64,000 nucleotides of DNA from CAINVV01 sp963663005 (GTDB taxonomy: Bacteria > Bacteroidota > Bacteroidia > Bacteroidales > Prolixibacteraceae), in contig CAXXHH010000014.1 in assembly GCA_963663005.2 (NCBI GenBank), forward strand, positions 124,001 to 188,000, read 5' to 3'. A program made the position numbers and the translations under genes. The notes beneath the pieces are model-generated. The model searched no databases. It had not been told where the DNA came from and saw only the letters and a program-made list of their open reading frames with translations. How positions within the stretch are numbered: position 1 is the first letter of the stretch; each line of letters starts with the position of its first letter. This document shows, in pieces, positions 25,742 to 35,687 of this stretch.

Positions 25742-26830
25742 ATGAAGTCGAAAGGGAAATCCGGTGTTCAAATCATCAAAAACCTGGTGCCGTTTTTGGT
25801 GGCTTTGGGTACTTTTCTAGCAGTTGAATCGGGCGCAAATCATCCTGAATCCATTGAAAAGTACTACTCTGAAGGAGTGTACCCCTATCTGGCTTCTATC
25901 CTGTCTGCCTTCAGCAACCTTTTCCCCTTTTCTGTGTGGGATGTGTTTTGGTCGATCGTGGTGCTGTTTGTTCTTTATGCCCTTGGCTTATTGTTTACCA
26001 GAAAATTACGAATTGTAAACGCACTCCTGCGCTGCCTGCAATTTGCCGCAATTCTTTATTCATTCTTTTATATCGCCTGGGGGTTCAATTACTTTCGTCA
26101 GCCAATCGAGAAACGGCTCAATTGGACACGGCACATCGAAAAAGTGGATATGTTTCCGACCGTGCTCGACACCCTGATATCTAATGCAAATAACAGCAGG
26201 GTTGAATTTTCGAAAAAAGACTATCCGGTAATTGATAGTTTGGTGGAACAATCCTACCGGGATAATGCTTCCTATTTCGGTTACAATTATCCCAATGGAA
26301 GCAGACGACCCAAGACAATGCTGTATACCTGGTTCTTTGCCAAATCGGGTGTGAGCGGATACTTCGGCCCTTTTTTCAACGAGGTACATCTGAACGGAGA
26401 GCTTTTACCGACGGAATATCCGTTTGTTCTGGCGCACGAAAAAGCACATCAATTTGGCGTTTCCGGAGAAGCCGAGGCTAACTTCATGGCCTGGTATATT
26501 TGCAATTCCAGTACGGATAACCGATTGAAATATTCAGCGAATATCCAGTTACTTCAATACTTTTTGGGTGATCCTTTCCATCACGAGGCCATAAAAGAAT
26601 TTCTGAAACGTTTCGATAAAAAGGCCATGGCAGACATCATGAAGCAGCGCAACCACTGGAAGGAACTCAGAAATGAGACGATGGACAAAGCTCAGTCCGC
26701 TGCCAACAATGCCTACCTCAAAACGAATAAAATTCATGAGGGTGTTATGAACTACAACAGTGTCGTCAGGCTGGCGATTGAATGGTACCTAAACGATTTC
26801 AAAGGAGCTGTAGCAGCCCCGGCGAAATAA
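25742..26830 (+). CDS. DUF3810 membrane protein with HExxH-like metallopeptidase motif
   Basis: A 362-residue protein with about three N-terminal membrane helices (around residues 12-30, 55-80 and 90-115) and a cytoplasmic or periplasmic C-terminal domain. That domain carries VLAHEKAHQFGVSGEAEANFMAWY, an HEKAH zinc-peptidase-like motif with a downstream Glu (EAEAN). This is the DUF3810 signature. Proteolytic activity is likely but not established for the family. It converges with the MORN-repeat gene. Confidence 0.8.
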   Translation: MKSKGKSGVQIIKNLVPFLVALGTFLAVESGANHPESIEKYYSEGVYPYLASILSAFSNLFPFSVWDVFWSIVVLFVLYALGLLFTRKLRIVNALLRCLQFAAILYSFFYIAWGFNYFRQPIEKRLNWTRHIEKVDMFPTVLDTLISNANNSRVEFSKKDYPVIDSLVEQSYRDNASYFGYNYPNGSRRPKTMLYTWFFAKSGVSGYFGPFFNEVHLNGELLPTEYPFVLAHEKAHQFGVSGEAEANFMAWYICNSSTDNRLKYSANIQLLQYFLGDPFHHEAIKEFLKRFDKKAMADIMKQRNHWKELRNETMDKAQSAANNAYLKTNKIHEGVMNYNSVVRLAIEWYLNDFKGAVAAPAK

Positions 26831-26849
26831 TATTCCATTTACTGACCGC

Positions 26850-27626
26850 TCAAGGTTTTCCTGATTCGTTCAATGCGGGATCCGCTATCTTCCCTTTCAC
26901 GTTGTCATATTTCTTAAACTCTTTGAGCTGAAGTGAGTCGAGAGCCCCACTGTTAAGGATATCGCCCTTGGCATATTTGATCTGATATTTTATTCTGCCG
27001 TCCTTTTCGAAAACTTTCCAGTCGCCATCAGACAGATCATCCTTGTAAAAACCCTGCATAGACAGATTGCCGTCCTGATCGTAAAATTGTGCAACACCAT
27101 TTTTTATACCTTCCACAAAAGAAATCTCATTTCGCTTCAGTCCGGTAGGATAATACTCGATTGATTTCCCATCCAGTTGATCCTTTTTCCACTCCTTCTC
27201 CCAAAGAACCTTTCCATACTGATCGAATCCTGTTGATTTCCCCTCTTTCTTACCAAGGAGGTAATTTTCAATCTGCACAATTTTCTCTCCACTATAAAAA
27301 TTCCAGGTACTATCCCGTATCGTTCCTTCGAAAACCCCTTTTGCATAGAGCTTTCCGTCTGTATCAAACAGGGAAGCAAAGAGACGATCCGATTGAGCCC
27401 GGTAACTCAACAATGCCTTTATCTTGCCATTTTCGTGGTATCGCTTCCATTCACCAACCGGTTTGTCATTGACAAAGCTTCCCTCATATCGTAAGGTTCC
27501 CGAGGGGTATCTGCTGACCCACCTCCCTTGTTTCAAACCTTTAGCATCTGTTTTATTGCCAGCTTCCTGCGAAAGTGAACAAATAGAGACAAGGCATAGC
27601 ACAAAAAGCAAAAATATATTTCTCAT
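26850..27626 (-). CDS. Secreted MORN/YwqK-type repeat protein
   Basis: A 258-residue exported protein with signal peptide MRNIFLLFVLCLVSICSLSQ. It has about seven MORN-like repeats of the YwqK type: QGRWVSRYPSGTLRYEGSF, GEWKRYHENGKIKALLSY, KEGKSTGFDQYGKVLWEK, DGKSIEYYPTGLKRNE and so on. The family is often called a toxin-antitoxin YwqK antitoxin, but no toxin gene is adjacent. A structural or binding role in the envelope is more likely here. Confidence 0.8.
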   Translation of the reverse strand: MRNIFLLFVLCLVSICSLSQEAGNKTDAKGLKQGRWVSRYPSGTLRYEGSFVNDKPVGEWKRYHENGKIKALLSYRAQSDRLFASLFDTDGKLYAKGVFEGTIRDSTWNFYSGEKIVQIENYLLGKKEGKSTGFDQYGKVLWEKEWKKDQLDGKSIEYYPTGLKRNEISFVEGIKNGVAQFYDQDGNLSMQGFYKDDLSDGDWKVFEKDGRIKYQIKYAKGDILNSGALDSLQLKEFKKYDNVKGKIADPALNESGKP

Positions 27627-27642
27627 AGCGGCAGACTTTCCA

Positions 27643-27650
27643 CAAAGGTA
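27643..27650 (-). promoter_or_regulatory. -7 promoter element for the MORN-repeat gene
   Basis: Minus-strand TACCTTTG matches the consensus and lies 16 bases before the ATG at 27626. Confidence 0.45.
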
Positions 27651-27707
27651 TAGAATTCTTCAGCCTTCGAACTAAATTATTACTATTTTAGCTATAAAAT
27701 ACTGCAC

Positions 27708-28988
27708 TTGAAAATTATAAAATTCCTGATTTTTGTTCTCCTATCCATCGTTTTAACTACCCTGTTTTCGTATGGGAAACCCAAGCAGGATAGGGCATTA
27801 ACATCATTTACTGACCCAAAAATTCGCACGGTGCTTTTCCATACCGAAGGATGGGAATTTTCGTTGCCGGTGCTGGAGTTGGGAAATTCGCAAAAGCTGG
27901 TGTGTAAATTTGATGAGCTCTCCAGGAATCCAAAATCCTATCATTATACGCTCATTCATTGTGATGCCGACTGGAATCCTTCGCGTGTTGCCGTATCCGA
28001 ATACATGGATGGCTTCCCGGAAAATCCCGTGAACGATTATGCTTATTCGATCAACACAACAATTCCGTTTGTCAACTACAGACTGGTTTTGCCTAACGAA
28101 AATGTAAAAATTCGTATTTCAGGTAATTATCTACTGAAAATATGGGAGAATAGCGACAAAGACAAGCCTGTGCTAGTCAGACCATTCTATGTATCTGAAA
28201 AGCAGGTGGAAATATCAGGTGAAGTTCGCAAATCAGCCTTAGAAGGATACAAGGGTACCAGTCAGCAAGTTGCTTTTGCCGTTAACTATCCGGGACTAGC
28301 AATAACTGATCCGCTCAATGAGATAAAAACCGTGGTGATGCAAAACTCACGAACCGACAATCTGCGAACCAATCTGAAGACCACCTATGTCCGTCAAAAT
28401 CAGCTATACTACGACGATCATACAAATCCTTTCAAAGGAGGAAATGAATTCAGAAATTTCAACGCAAAAAACCTCCAGACCAATGGAATGGGTATCCAGG
28501 CTATTGAATACCGCGATCCGCTATATCATATTTTTCTCGAAACCGATAAATCCTTTGGCAACGAAATTTATCGAGCGTGGGATGATTTGAACGGAAATTT
28601 CCTGATAAAAAACGATCGTGCCGCGGACAACGATCTCGAAGCAGATTACATAGATGTTCATTTTTCGTTGATTCCGCCGGATCAGGTGACGAATCTGGAG
28701 ATTTATGTTTTCGGCGCACTTTCCGACTGGCAATGCTTACCTGCCAATCAGATGAAATACAATTCCGAAACCAAACTATATGAAGCATCCATCCTTTTAA
28801 AGCAAGGATTCTATGATTATCAGTATGTTATATTTAACAAAGAGACACAGGAAGTCGATTTTAGCTTTTTAGAAGGAAGTCATGTCGAAACTGAAAACAA
28901 CTATCACATATTTGTCTACTACCGCGGATTTTCTTCCAGATATGACCGACTGGTCGGCTATCGGATGATAAATTCTGTAAAGAGATGA
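27708..28988 (+). CDS. DUF5103 secreted protein
   Basis: A 426-residue protein starting at a TTG; no in-frame ATG fits better because the signal peptide (KIIKFLIFVLLSIVLTTLFSYG) begins right there. The domain holds the family landmarks PVLELGNSQKLVCKFDEL, YHYTLIHCDADWNPS, PYVNYR-like FVNYRLVLPNENVKIRISGNYLLKIW, and a C-terminal Ig-like part with FSLIPPDQVTNLEIYVFGALSDW. DUF5103 proteins are common in Bacteroidota with unknown function. Divergent from the MORN-repeat gene. Confidence 0.8.
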   Translation: MKIIKFLIFVLLSIVLTTLFSYGKPKQDRALTSFTDPKIRTVLFHTEGWEFSLPVLELGNSQKLVCKFDELSRNPKSYHYTLIHCDADWNPSRVAVSEYMDGFPENPVNDYAYSINTTIPFVNYRLVLPNENVKIRISGNYLLKIWENSDKDKPVLVRPFYVSEKQVEISGEVRKSALEGYKGTSQQVAFAVNYPGLAITDPLNEIKTVVMQNSRTDNLRTNLKTTYVRQNQLYYDDHTNPFKGGNEFRNFNAKNLQTNGMGIQAIEYRDPLYHIFLETDKSFGNEIYRAWDDLNGNFLIKNDRAADNDLEADYIDVHFSLIPPDQVTNLEIYVFGALSDWQCLPANQMKYNSETKLYEASILLKQGFYDYQYVIFNKETQEVDFSFLEGSHVETENNYHIFVYYRGFSSRYDRLVGYRMINSVKR

Positions 28989-28998
28989 GAGCCTTAAT

Positions 28999-29463
28999 CT
29001 ATTTCTCTTCCTTTTCTTCTTTCAATGGCGCTTTTGACAGAAGCTTTCCGTTTGGATCAAACTCAATGGCAAGTTTATCTTTCCCCTTTACAGCTTCCAT
29101 CTCAAACGCAACGACACCTTTTGCATCGGTGGCTTTGGTGATCTCACCCAGTTTGTAACCAGCGAAATCTTTACCAATAGCAGATTTAACAGCCTGTGGC
29201 AAGTCGCTCTCTTTTACTTCAATCTCTGTTTCCAACAGGTTGCCTTTGGAATCGAGGAGGCAGGATTGTTCGACTTTATTTAAGGTAAAATCGACTTCAA
29301 ATTCACCTGGTTTTTCGACACTCCATTTTACACTTTTCGCAGCAGGAAATTTAGCAGCAAATCCTGCTTTTGCTTCGGCAGGAATTTTTTCCTCTTTGGA
29401 CTTCTGCGCCGAAACGCTCATGGCAAAAGCAATACAAACAAATAAAATCAAAAAATTTTTCAT
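28999..29463 (-). CDS. Periplasmic PepSY-like (putative beta-lactamase-inhibitor-like) protein
   Basis: A 154-residue exported protein with signal peptide MKNFLILFVCIAFAMSVSAQ. It has two PepSY-like repeats: FAAKFPAAKSVKWSVEKPGEFEVDFTLN and VKSAIGKDFAGYKLGEITKATDAKGVVAFEMEAVKGKDKLAIEFDPNGKLLS. Such small proteins are frequent beside two-component systems in Bacteroidota, and the histidine kinase gene is next on the same strand side. A -7-like TATATTTG is at 29493-29500 on the minus strand. Confidence 0.82.
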   Translation of the reverse strand: MKNFLILFVCIAFAMSVSAQKSKEEKIPAEAKAGFAAKFPAAKSVKWSVEKPGEFEVDFTLNKVEQSCLLDSKGNLLETEIEVKESDLPQAVKSAIGKDFAGYKLGEITKATDAKGVVAFEMEAVKGKDKLAIEFDPNGKLLSKAPLKEEKEEK

Positions 29464-29543
29464 GATAATAGAATTTTAAGAATATGAATACTCAAATATA
29501 TCTAACGAATTGGTAGACATTTTGGAGATAGGAAAAAGATAGG

Positions 29544-30809
29544 TTATCCGAGGATCGATTTTAACGAAAAGTGATGATTTTGCTCTGAGAAGTGATACCG
29601 TAGTTGAATATGACTAGATTTGCAAATTTCATTAGCGATTGAAAGTCCTAGGCCATTCGAATCATCCGAATTTGATTGCTTTGCAAACCTTTGAAATAGT
29701 TTTGAAGCATCAATTTCCTGGTTTTTGCCGGTATTGGAAATAGTGATTTCCTGAAATTCTGCCATGATAATTATCTTACCATTTTCATAATTGTGCCTCA
29801 ACGCGTTACTCAGCAAATTATTTGCCAAAATGTCTGCAAGAAGCGGATTCATATAGAAAACCACAGAATCCTTCAAATCAAAAATCACCTCGATTTTCTT
29901 CAATTCGAATAGATCCTCCAGATTCTTGACTTTACCCTGAAAAAGCAAACAAAAATCGATCTTCTCCTGTCCAACGAATTGTTGATTTTCAATTTTTGAA
30001 AGAAGCAGCAAAGCTTCATTCAATTTAGAAAGACGTATGGTAGATTCAAATGCCGCCCGAATCTGCTGATGCTGCGCATCTGTCAGTAAATTATCCTGCA
30101 AGACCAGCTCCAGCTTCGATTTAATAATTGCAAGTGGCGTCTGTATCTCGTGAGAGGCATTTTCTGTAAACTCCTTAAGGTTGACGAAATCAGTCCGGAT
30201 TTTCTGCATCATATGCTCGAGGATGCTATTAAGCTGATCGAATTCTTCGATACCGGATTGTTTAAAATGAATATCCTTGTCTTCTGTAAATTTCCATAAT
30301 CGCAACACGGACAGGCTCTTAAAGAATGGTTTCCACGCGCGAACAGACAACCAACGGTTTACAAAGAAAACGGAGATCATCAGCACCAGAAACAAGCCAC
30401 TCATGAACGAGAAAATTACGCTTCGAAGGTCTTCCAATTCGAGTAATGATTGAAGAAGCACTATTTCGTATTGATTTTCTCCTCGCTTAATAGTGAACGT
30501 AAGTTTTCGAAAGGGAATGAGCTCTTTTTCCGCCTGATCATAGGCAAGTGTATCTGAAAAAAACGAGTAACTACTCGATTTATCTATACTTCTGATAAAA
30601 AGAGAATGATCCAATGACGGAATTGTGTCTATGGTGGATCCCTCCTTCTGAAGGTCAAGGAGGATATAGGCTTTCCGCGAATCGAGCATTTCCCGGATAT
30701 TATGATCGACAACATTGCCCAGCATATAATAAAAGATAGTGCCGGCAACCGTAAATATCAGCAGCAATATTGACAGGAAACGAATGTTTATTTTAGCCTG
30801 AAGTCTCAT
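29544..30809 (-). CDS. Membrane sensor histidine kinase
   Basis: A 421-residue kinase with membrane helices at about residues 11-33 and 130-152 and a short periplasmic sensor between. The H-box ENASHEIQTPLAIIKSKLE carries His220. The N-box is LADILANNLLSNALRHNYENG and the G-box NGLGLSIANEICKSS. The cognate regulator is probably the OmpR-type gene immediately upstream (78 bases). Position after the RND pump suggests it senses a pump substrate or envelope stress. Confidence 0.9.
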   Translation of the reverse strand: MRLQAKINIRFLSILLLIFTVAGTIFYYMLGNVVDHNIREMLDSRKAYILLDLQKEGSTIDTIPSLDHSLFIRSIDKSSSYSFFSDTLAYDQAEKELIPFRKLTFTIKRGENQYEIVLLQSLLELEDLRSVIFSFMSGLFLVLMISVFFVNRWLSVRAWKPFFKSLSVLRLWKFTEDKDIHFKQSGIEEFDQLNSILEHMMQKIRTDFVNLKEFTENASHEIQTPLAIIKSKLELVLQDNLLTDAQHQQIRAAFESTIRLSKLNEALLLLSKIENQQFVGQEKIDFCLLFQGKVKNLEDLFELKKIEVIFDLKDSVVFYMNPLLADILANNLLSNALRHNYENGKIIIMAEFQEITISNTGKNQEIDASKLFQRFAKQSNSDDSNGLGLSIANEICKSSHIQLRYHFSEQNHHFSLKSILG

Positions 30810-30887
30810 TTTTCAAATGATATCGTTTTAATGGGGCACCGCGAACCTTCAACCGAAAGCCTGAGACAAGGTACCTGGAGTACAAAA

Positions 30888-31565
30888 TTATCCTGCAATG
30901 AAGACATATCCTGTCCCGTATACATTTTGAAAATAGTCTTTATCCGTTTTTTCCAACAATTTCCGCCGCAGGTTTTTCAAGTGCGAGTAAACAAAATCGA
31001 AGGAATCAGCTGCATCGGCAAAGTCTCCCCAAAGATGTTCGGCAATCGACTCTTTTGAGAGAACTCTTCCGCGGTTCGAAACAAAAAACAGCAGCAGATC
31101 AAATTCGGATTTGGTGAGCTGCAGTAGTTGATTGTCCACAAATGCTTGCCGGTTCTCCGGCAGAATGGTGACATTGTCGATTACCAACTCCCGTTTCCCT
31201 TCGAATTTTCTGCGCCGAAGCAACGACTTAATCCTGGAATTGAGTTCAGGTAAGTGAAAGGGTTTGGTGAGATAGTCATCGGCACCTAAATCCAATCCTG
31301 CGATTTTATCCTCCATCGAATTTTTAGCGGAGATGATAATTATGCCCGTTTCGGGATGACTTTTCTTCAGCTTCCTGATTAATGAAAGGCCGTTCCCGTC
31401 GGGCAACCCGATATCTACCAGGAGGCAATCATATTCGTATAAGCTAACCTTTTCTGTTCCCAATTCGAGAGACCCGGCTTGCTCACAATGATAGCTCTCA
31501 CCTTCAAGAAAGGAGATAATGGTTTCCCTGAGAGCCGCCTCATCTTCTATTACCAGGATTTTCAA
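30888..31565 (-). CDS. OmpR/PhoB-family response regulator
   Basis: A 225-residue regulator. The receiver domain has the acidic pocket EDE (residues 7-9), phospho-acceptor Asp51 in LLVDIGLPDG and Lys101 in LTKPF. The C-terminal winged helix carries LTKSEFDLLLFFVSNRGRVLSKESIAEHLWG and ends in NLRRKLLEKTDKDYFQNVYGTGYVFIAG. It pairs with the kinase downstream and follows the RND pump gene by 133 bases. Confidence 0.93.
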   Translation of the reverse strand: MKILVIEDEAALRETIISFLEGESYHCEQAGSLELGTEKVSLYEYDCLLVDIGLPDGNGLSLIRKLKKSHPETGIIIISAKNSMEDKIAGLDLGADDYLTKPFHLPELNSRIKSLLRRRKFEGKRELVIDNVTILPENRQAFVDNQLLQLTKSEFDLLLFFVSNRGRVLSKESIAEHLWGDFADAADSFDFVYSHLKNLRRKLLEKTDKDYFQNVYGTGYVFIAG

Positions 31566-31698
31566 TTGACCATGCTTTTAGGCAAAAATAAATACCAAGT
31601 TTGGAGAAATTTAGGATTACAAGCTCTAGATTTTGTAGAGAAAGGCGGCCAGGTACTACCCCTTTCTCACACACCTCCACCAATCCAAAATCGCAAAA

Positions 31699-34600
31699 TT
31701 ATTCCTCTTCAGGCAACAAATGGCCCTGACTTTTAGCATAAATAATCCGAATCATAGTTGGCAGAACGATGAGCAGCATCGGCATAGCCACCAGGAAGCC
31801 TCCAATAATGGCAATGGCAAGCGGCTGATGCATTTGCGCACCCGCACCTATTCCCAGGGCTATCGGCAGAAGCGCAATTATTGCGCCCAAAGCAGTCATC
31901 AATTTTGGTCGCAACCTTGTGGAAATGGCGTAGACGATGGAGTCATCCACAGTCATCCGCAGCCTGGCATCTTTGTATTGGAGGAAGGTAAAGATGGCGT
32001 TTTCGCCAATTATTCCGACAATCATAATCAGACCGGTATAGCTGCCCACGTTCAGAGGGGTTTTGGTCAAATAGAGCGCCAGATAACTGCCCGAAATACC
32101 AAGAACCGCGATAAGCAGGATGGTGAACGCAATACGGAACTCCTTAAACAGCGCCAGAATAACACAGAATACCAGCAGACTGGCTGTAATAAGGATGATC
32201 AGCAATTCATCGAACGACTTCTGCTGCTCTGCGTAGGCACCTCCGTACACAATGCTATATCCCTGCGGCAAAGGAATCTGCGCAGACACATTTTGCTGAA
32301 TTTCCCTGATGGCGCTACCGAGATCCCTTTCTGTTAGTCTGGCAGTGACAACGCCCATGTTCTGAAGGTTCTCGCGATTAATCTCAGCGTCTCCTGCGAT
32401 TAACCTCACGGTAGCCAACTGTTCAATAGGCTTCAATTTCCCATTAGGCATAGAAATCTGAAGATTTTTTATATCATTAACATTCAGCGTTTTATTTCCC
32501 GGATAGAGCAATCTGATATTGGTAAATTGCTCCCGATCCTGAATATTTCCAACGATGTTCCCTTCCAATGCCGTCTGCAGCTGATACTGCAAATTTGCCG
32601 AGGTGATTCCGAATTGGGAAAGTTTTGTATTATCTGGTAGTATATTCACGTATGGACCGGCCACAATTATACCATCCGAAACATCATCGACACCTTCCGT
32701 TTTGGATACGATCGAGGCGACCTGCCGTGACATATCTTCGAGCTTTTTGCGATCGTTTCCGAAGATTTTTACCTCAATCGGTTGCACCGACTCCATCAGA
32801 TCGCCCAGCATATCCCCGATAACCTGTCCGAAGTCGATTCGCAAGGCAGGCTGTGAGGCTTCGACTCTGGTACGGATATCGTCGATAACTTCGATAGTGG
32901 TTCTTGAACGATCCTTTTTGAGCTGGATCAGGTAATCACCATCATTCGGTTCCGTGATGAAAAATCCCATTTGCGTTCCCGTCCGACGGGAATAGGTCTC
33001 AATATCAGGAATTGTGACCAATATTTTTTCGACCTCCTTCAATATCCTGTCTGTCTCCTCCAAAGAAGTACCCGGAGGCGATTTATAGTCCAGCACGATA
33101 CTTCCCTCGTCCATCTCAGGGAGGAAACCTGTTTCCAATCTTGGATAGATATAAAAGATTGAAACGATCAGAAATAACATGAAAGCCAAGCTAATGACTG
33201 GCCTATGGATAAAATAGGAAACCCACTTCTGCTTCTTTACCTCATGAGCGATCTCTTTTTCCCTTTTGGAAACTGAAATTTTTGAGCGACTGGTCAATAG
33301 CAGGTATATCACCGGCAGTAGCATCCAGGTTACGAAAAAAGAGCAGACGAGCGTCACAATCATGGCATTGGTCATGACTTTGAAATAGGCGCCGGCGACT
33401 CCTGTCATCAGCATAAACGGCAGAAAGATCACTATTGTACTCAATGACGAACCGACCATTGCAGGGATAAGAAAACGAATAGCTTTCTGAACCAACGTTG
33501 TAGATTTCTCAAATGGATGTTCTTCATGCGTTCGCTGTATCTGTTCCACCACCACAATCGCATCATCGATTATCAGTCCGATAGCCGCAGCAATGGCTCC
33601 CAAGGTCATGATATTCAGTGTCTGACCCATGGCATAGAGAACGATCAGTGTCAGGCAAATCGTAACCGGGATTGTGAACAGAATGGTGGCGCTCGCTTTC
33701 ACTGAACGAAGGAAGAGAATAGCTACGATGATTGCCAATACCAGACCAATCCACAAGCTGTCGGTCACGCTTCGGATGGAGCCGTTCACAAAATCGGCCT
33801 GGACATAGTATGGTTTAACGACGATATCCGGCGGAAGTGTCCGACGAAGGTCGGCTAACTTCAGCCGCATTTGTTCCGTCAATTCGATAAGGTTCGCATT
33901 TGGCTGCTTGATAACGGCGATAAGCAGACTCTCCTTGCCGTTAGCATTTATCTTGATGTATTCCTTGGCTTCCCTGATTTCGACCATGGCGATGTCTTTC
34001 ATCAAGATCACCCTTTTGCCTGTGTTGGCGACCACCAGATTCTCGAGTTCGGTCTTATTCCTGCCCAAAGCATCCGTTATCGTGAGATAAAGCATACGGT
34101 AGTCGTTGAGATAACCATTCGACCGCACAAATCCTGTCTCATTCAGCGTATTCTTAATAATCTCAGGTGTAAGTCCTAACGAGCTGATCTTTGAAATATT
34201 AAGCTCAACCCAGTACTCCTTTTCCTTGCCGCCGATGATTCGGATTTCGGAAACACCCTCCACCTGCGAAAGAAACGGTTTGATCGTATAATTGGCAAGA
34301 TATTTCAATTCAATCGGACTCCTCCCCTTCCCTTCGAGCGTATAGCCAATAATTGGGAGAATGGATGGGTTCATTCGTTCCACCACAATATTCAGCTCCG
34401 GCGGTAAAGAACTTCGTATCTCGCTGATCTTGGATTCGATGCGCTGCTGACTCAGATTGATATCCGCTTTCCAGTCCATGAATGCGGATATCTCGCATGA
34501 GCCTCGCGTTGTGCTGCTTCGGATAATTTTAAGATCAGGAACTTTTTTTATCGTGAGTTCGAGCGGACGGGTAACTGTCATCATCATCTGATCGACAGGC

Positions 34601-34755
34601 TGCTGACCAGCATCTGCTATTATCTTGATCTTGGGGAAAGTAATCTCGGGAAATAGCGACGTCTGAAAGATGCTGTAAGCGAATCCACCACCCATCAGAA
34701 TCACGGCGATGACAACAGAAAGCGCATTTTTATGCGATGTGAAAAAACTCTTCAT
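31699..34755 (-). CDS. RND-family efflux pump inner-membrane permease
   Basis: A 1018-residue permease when started at the ATG at 34755 (MKSFFTSHKNALSVVIAVILMGGG); a longer in-frame opening to 34878 overlaps the adaptor gene and is not used. It has the usual twelve membrane helices and two large periplasmic loops. Motifs include GAIAAAIGLIIDDAIVVVE in helix 4, which carries the proton-relay acidic pair, and a C-terminal GIIGENAIFTFLQYKDARLR. It resembles the HAE1/CusA-like group common in Bacteroidota. It follows the adaptor stop by 7 bases. Confidence 0.92.
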   Translation of the reverse strand: MKSFFTSHKNALSVVIAVILMGGGFAYSIFQTSLFPEITFPKIKIIADAGQQPVDQMMMTVTRPLELTIKKVPDLKIIRSSTTRGSCEISAFMDWKADINLSQQRIESKISEIRSSLPPELNIVVERMNPSILPIIGYTLEGKGRSPIELKYLANYTIKPFLSQVEGVSEIRIIGGKEKEYWVELNISKISSLGLTPEIIKNTLNETGFVRSNGYLNDYRMLYLTITDALGRNKTELENLVVANTGKRVILMKDIAMVEIREAKEYIKINANGKESLLIAVIKQPNANLIELTEQMRLKLADLRRTLPPDIVVKPYYVQADFVNGSIRSVTDSLWIGLVLAIIVAILFLRSVKASATILFTIPVTICLTLIVLYAMGQTLNIMTLGAIAAAIGLIIDDAIVVVEQIQRTHEEHPFEKSTTLVQKAIRFLIPAMVGSSLSTIVIFLPFMLMTGVAGAYFKVMTNAMIVTLVCSFFVTWMLLPVIYLLLTSRSKISVSKREKEIAHEVKKQKWVSYFIHRPVISLAFMLFLIVSIFYIYPRLETGFLPEMDEGSIVLDYKSPPGTSLEETDRILKEVEKILVTIPDIETYSRRTGTQMGFFITEPNDGDYLIQLKKDRSRTTIEVIDDIRTRVEASQPALRIDFGQVIGDMLGDLMESVQPIEVKIFGNDRKKLEDMSRQVASIVSKTEGVDDVSDGIIVAGPYVNILPDNTKLSQFGITSANLQYQLQTALEGNIVGNIQDREQFTNIRLLYPGNKTLNVNDIKNLQISMPNGKLKPIEQLATVRLIAGDAEINRENLQNMGVVTARLTERDLGSAIREIQQNVSAQIPLPQGYSIVYGGAYAEQQKSFDELLIILITASLLVFCVILALFKEFRIAFTILLIAVLGISGSYLALYLTKTPLNVGSYTGLIMIVGIIGENAIFTFLQYKDARLRMTVDDSIVYAISTRLRPKLMTALGAIIALLPIALGIGAGAQMHQPLAIAIIGGFLVAMPMLLIVLPTMIRIIYAKSQGHLLPEEE

Positions 34756-34762
34756 AGGGAAG

Positions 34763-35680
34763 TCATTTTTCGATGACAACTTTAGCCGTATCTGATAAGC
34801 CGTAATTTCCTGTAACCAGGATTTTCGCATCCGGCGCGATATGCGGTGAAACGATCTCGACACTGTCTCCAGCCTCAATCCCCTTCATTACCGGAACTTT
34901 AACCGCCGTAATGCTGTCAGTCATCTGCATGATCCAAAACTGGCTCTGAATTTCGTTCGTCAGAATTGCACCCTTCGGAAGAATCATGGCTTTGGAACTT
35001 ACCCTCTTCTTATACTGCACTTTGGCAATCAGATTTTCCGGGATCGGCTTGGAGCTGTTTATCCGAACAATATAGCTTTGCGTTTGGGAGGCCGCATCAA
35101 TGACGGGCAGCGGCGAAGTAACAGTTCCAGTCAATTGCTCGCCATCGGGTAAAGACAATTTTATCGATTTGTTCTGGGACAGAAAAGGCTTCAACTCATA
35201 TGGGAGTTCCAACAGGAAGACAAGGCTTTTTAGGTCACCAATGGCAGCAATAGTCTCGCCATCCTGAACATAATCACCCTCGCGATAAGCTAACTGAAGA
35301 ATATAACCGCTACCAGGAGCATTTACCTGAATCTTCCCTTCAAAATGCAGTGTGCTATCGACCTTATTTACAGCATTTCCTATATTTTGTGCCTCCTTCG
35401 ACCGGATTACAAAGAGCCTGTCACCTTTGGAAATTTGTTGTCCAAGCCGAACATTTACTTCCTGCAGATAGCCATTTGTCACAGACTTTACCGATGTTTT
35501 CAATAGTAGCTGGGATGTGGCATTCAATTCCACACATTCGTTCATCTCACCAGTCTTTACGGTGGTTACTGTTACCGGAACCCTGCCCTCCGGTTGACTA
35601 TCGCCGGTAGGCTTATTCCCGGTCAGGCAAGCCGTGACCAGACACATTAAAATTAAGGATGGCACTAAAAAAATTCTCAT
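34763..35680 (-). CDS. RND efflux periplasmic adaptor lipoprotein
   Basis: A 305-residue membrane-fusion protein. I place the start at 35680 (MRIFLVPSLILMCLVTACLTG) rather than six codons upstream, because this gives a clean lipobox ending at Cys and a 7-base gap to tolC, the same gap as to the next gene. The barrel-sandwich/lipoyl part shows TSVKSVTNGYLQEVNVRLGQQISKGDRLFVI and VNAPGSGYILQLAYREGDYVQDGETIAAIGDL. A helical hairpin is short, as in small adaptors. Confidence 0.9.
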   Translation of the reverse strand: MRIFLVPSLILMCLVTACLTGNKPTGDSQPEGRVPVTVTTVKTGEMNECVELNATSQLLLKTSVKSVTNGYLQEVNVRLGQQISKGDRLFVIRSKEAQNIGNAVNKVDSTLHFEGKIQVNAPGSGYILQLAYREGDYVQDGETIAAIGDLKSLVFLLELPYELKPFLSQNKSIKLSLPDGEQLTGTVTSPLPVIDAASQTQSYIVRINSSKPIPENLIAKVQYKKRVSSKAMILPKGAILTNEIQSQFWIMQMTDSITAVKVPVMKGIEAGDSVEIVSPHIAPDAKILVTGNYGLSDTAKVVIEK

Positions 35681-35687
35681 GATGGCA

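Noticed and set aside
26850..27626. Toxin-antitoxin module based on the YwqK label
   Set aside because: The protein is exported and no toxin gene is adjacent; the label reflects only the MORN-like repeat.
31720..32337. A 205-codon plus-strand open frame inside the RND permease gene
   Set aside because: Antisense shadow of the permease; low-complexity His/Gln/Asn-rich translation without a start signal.
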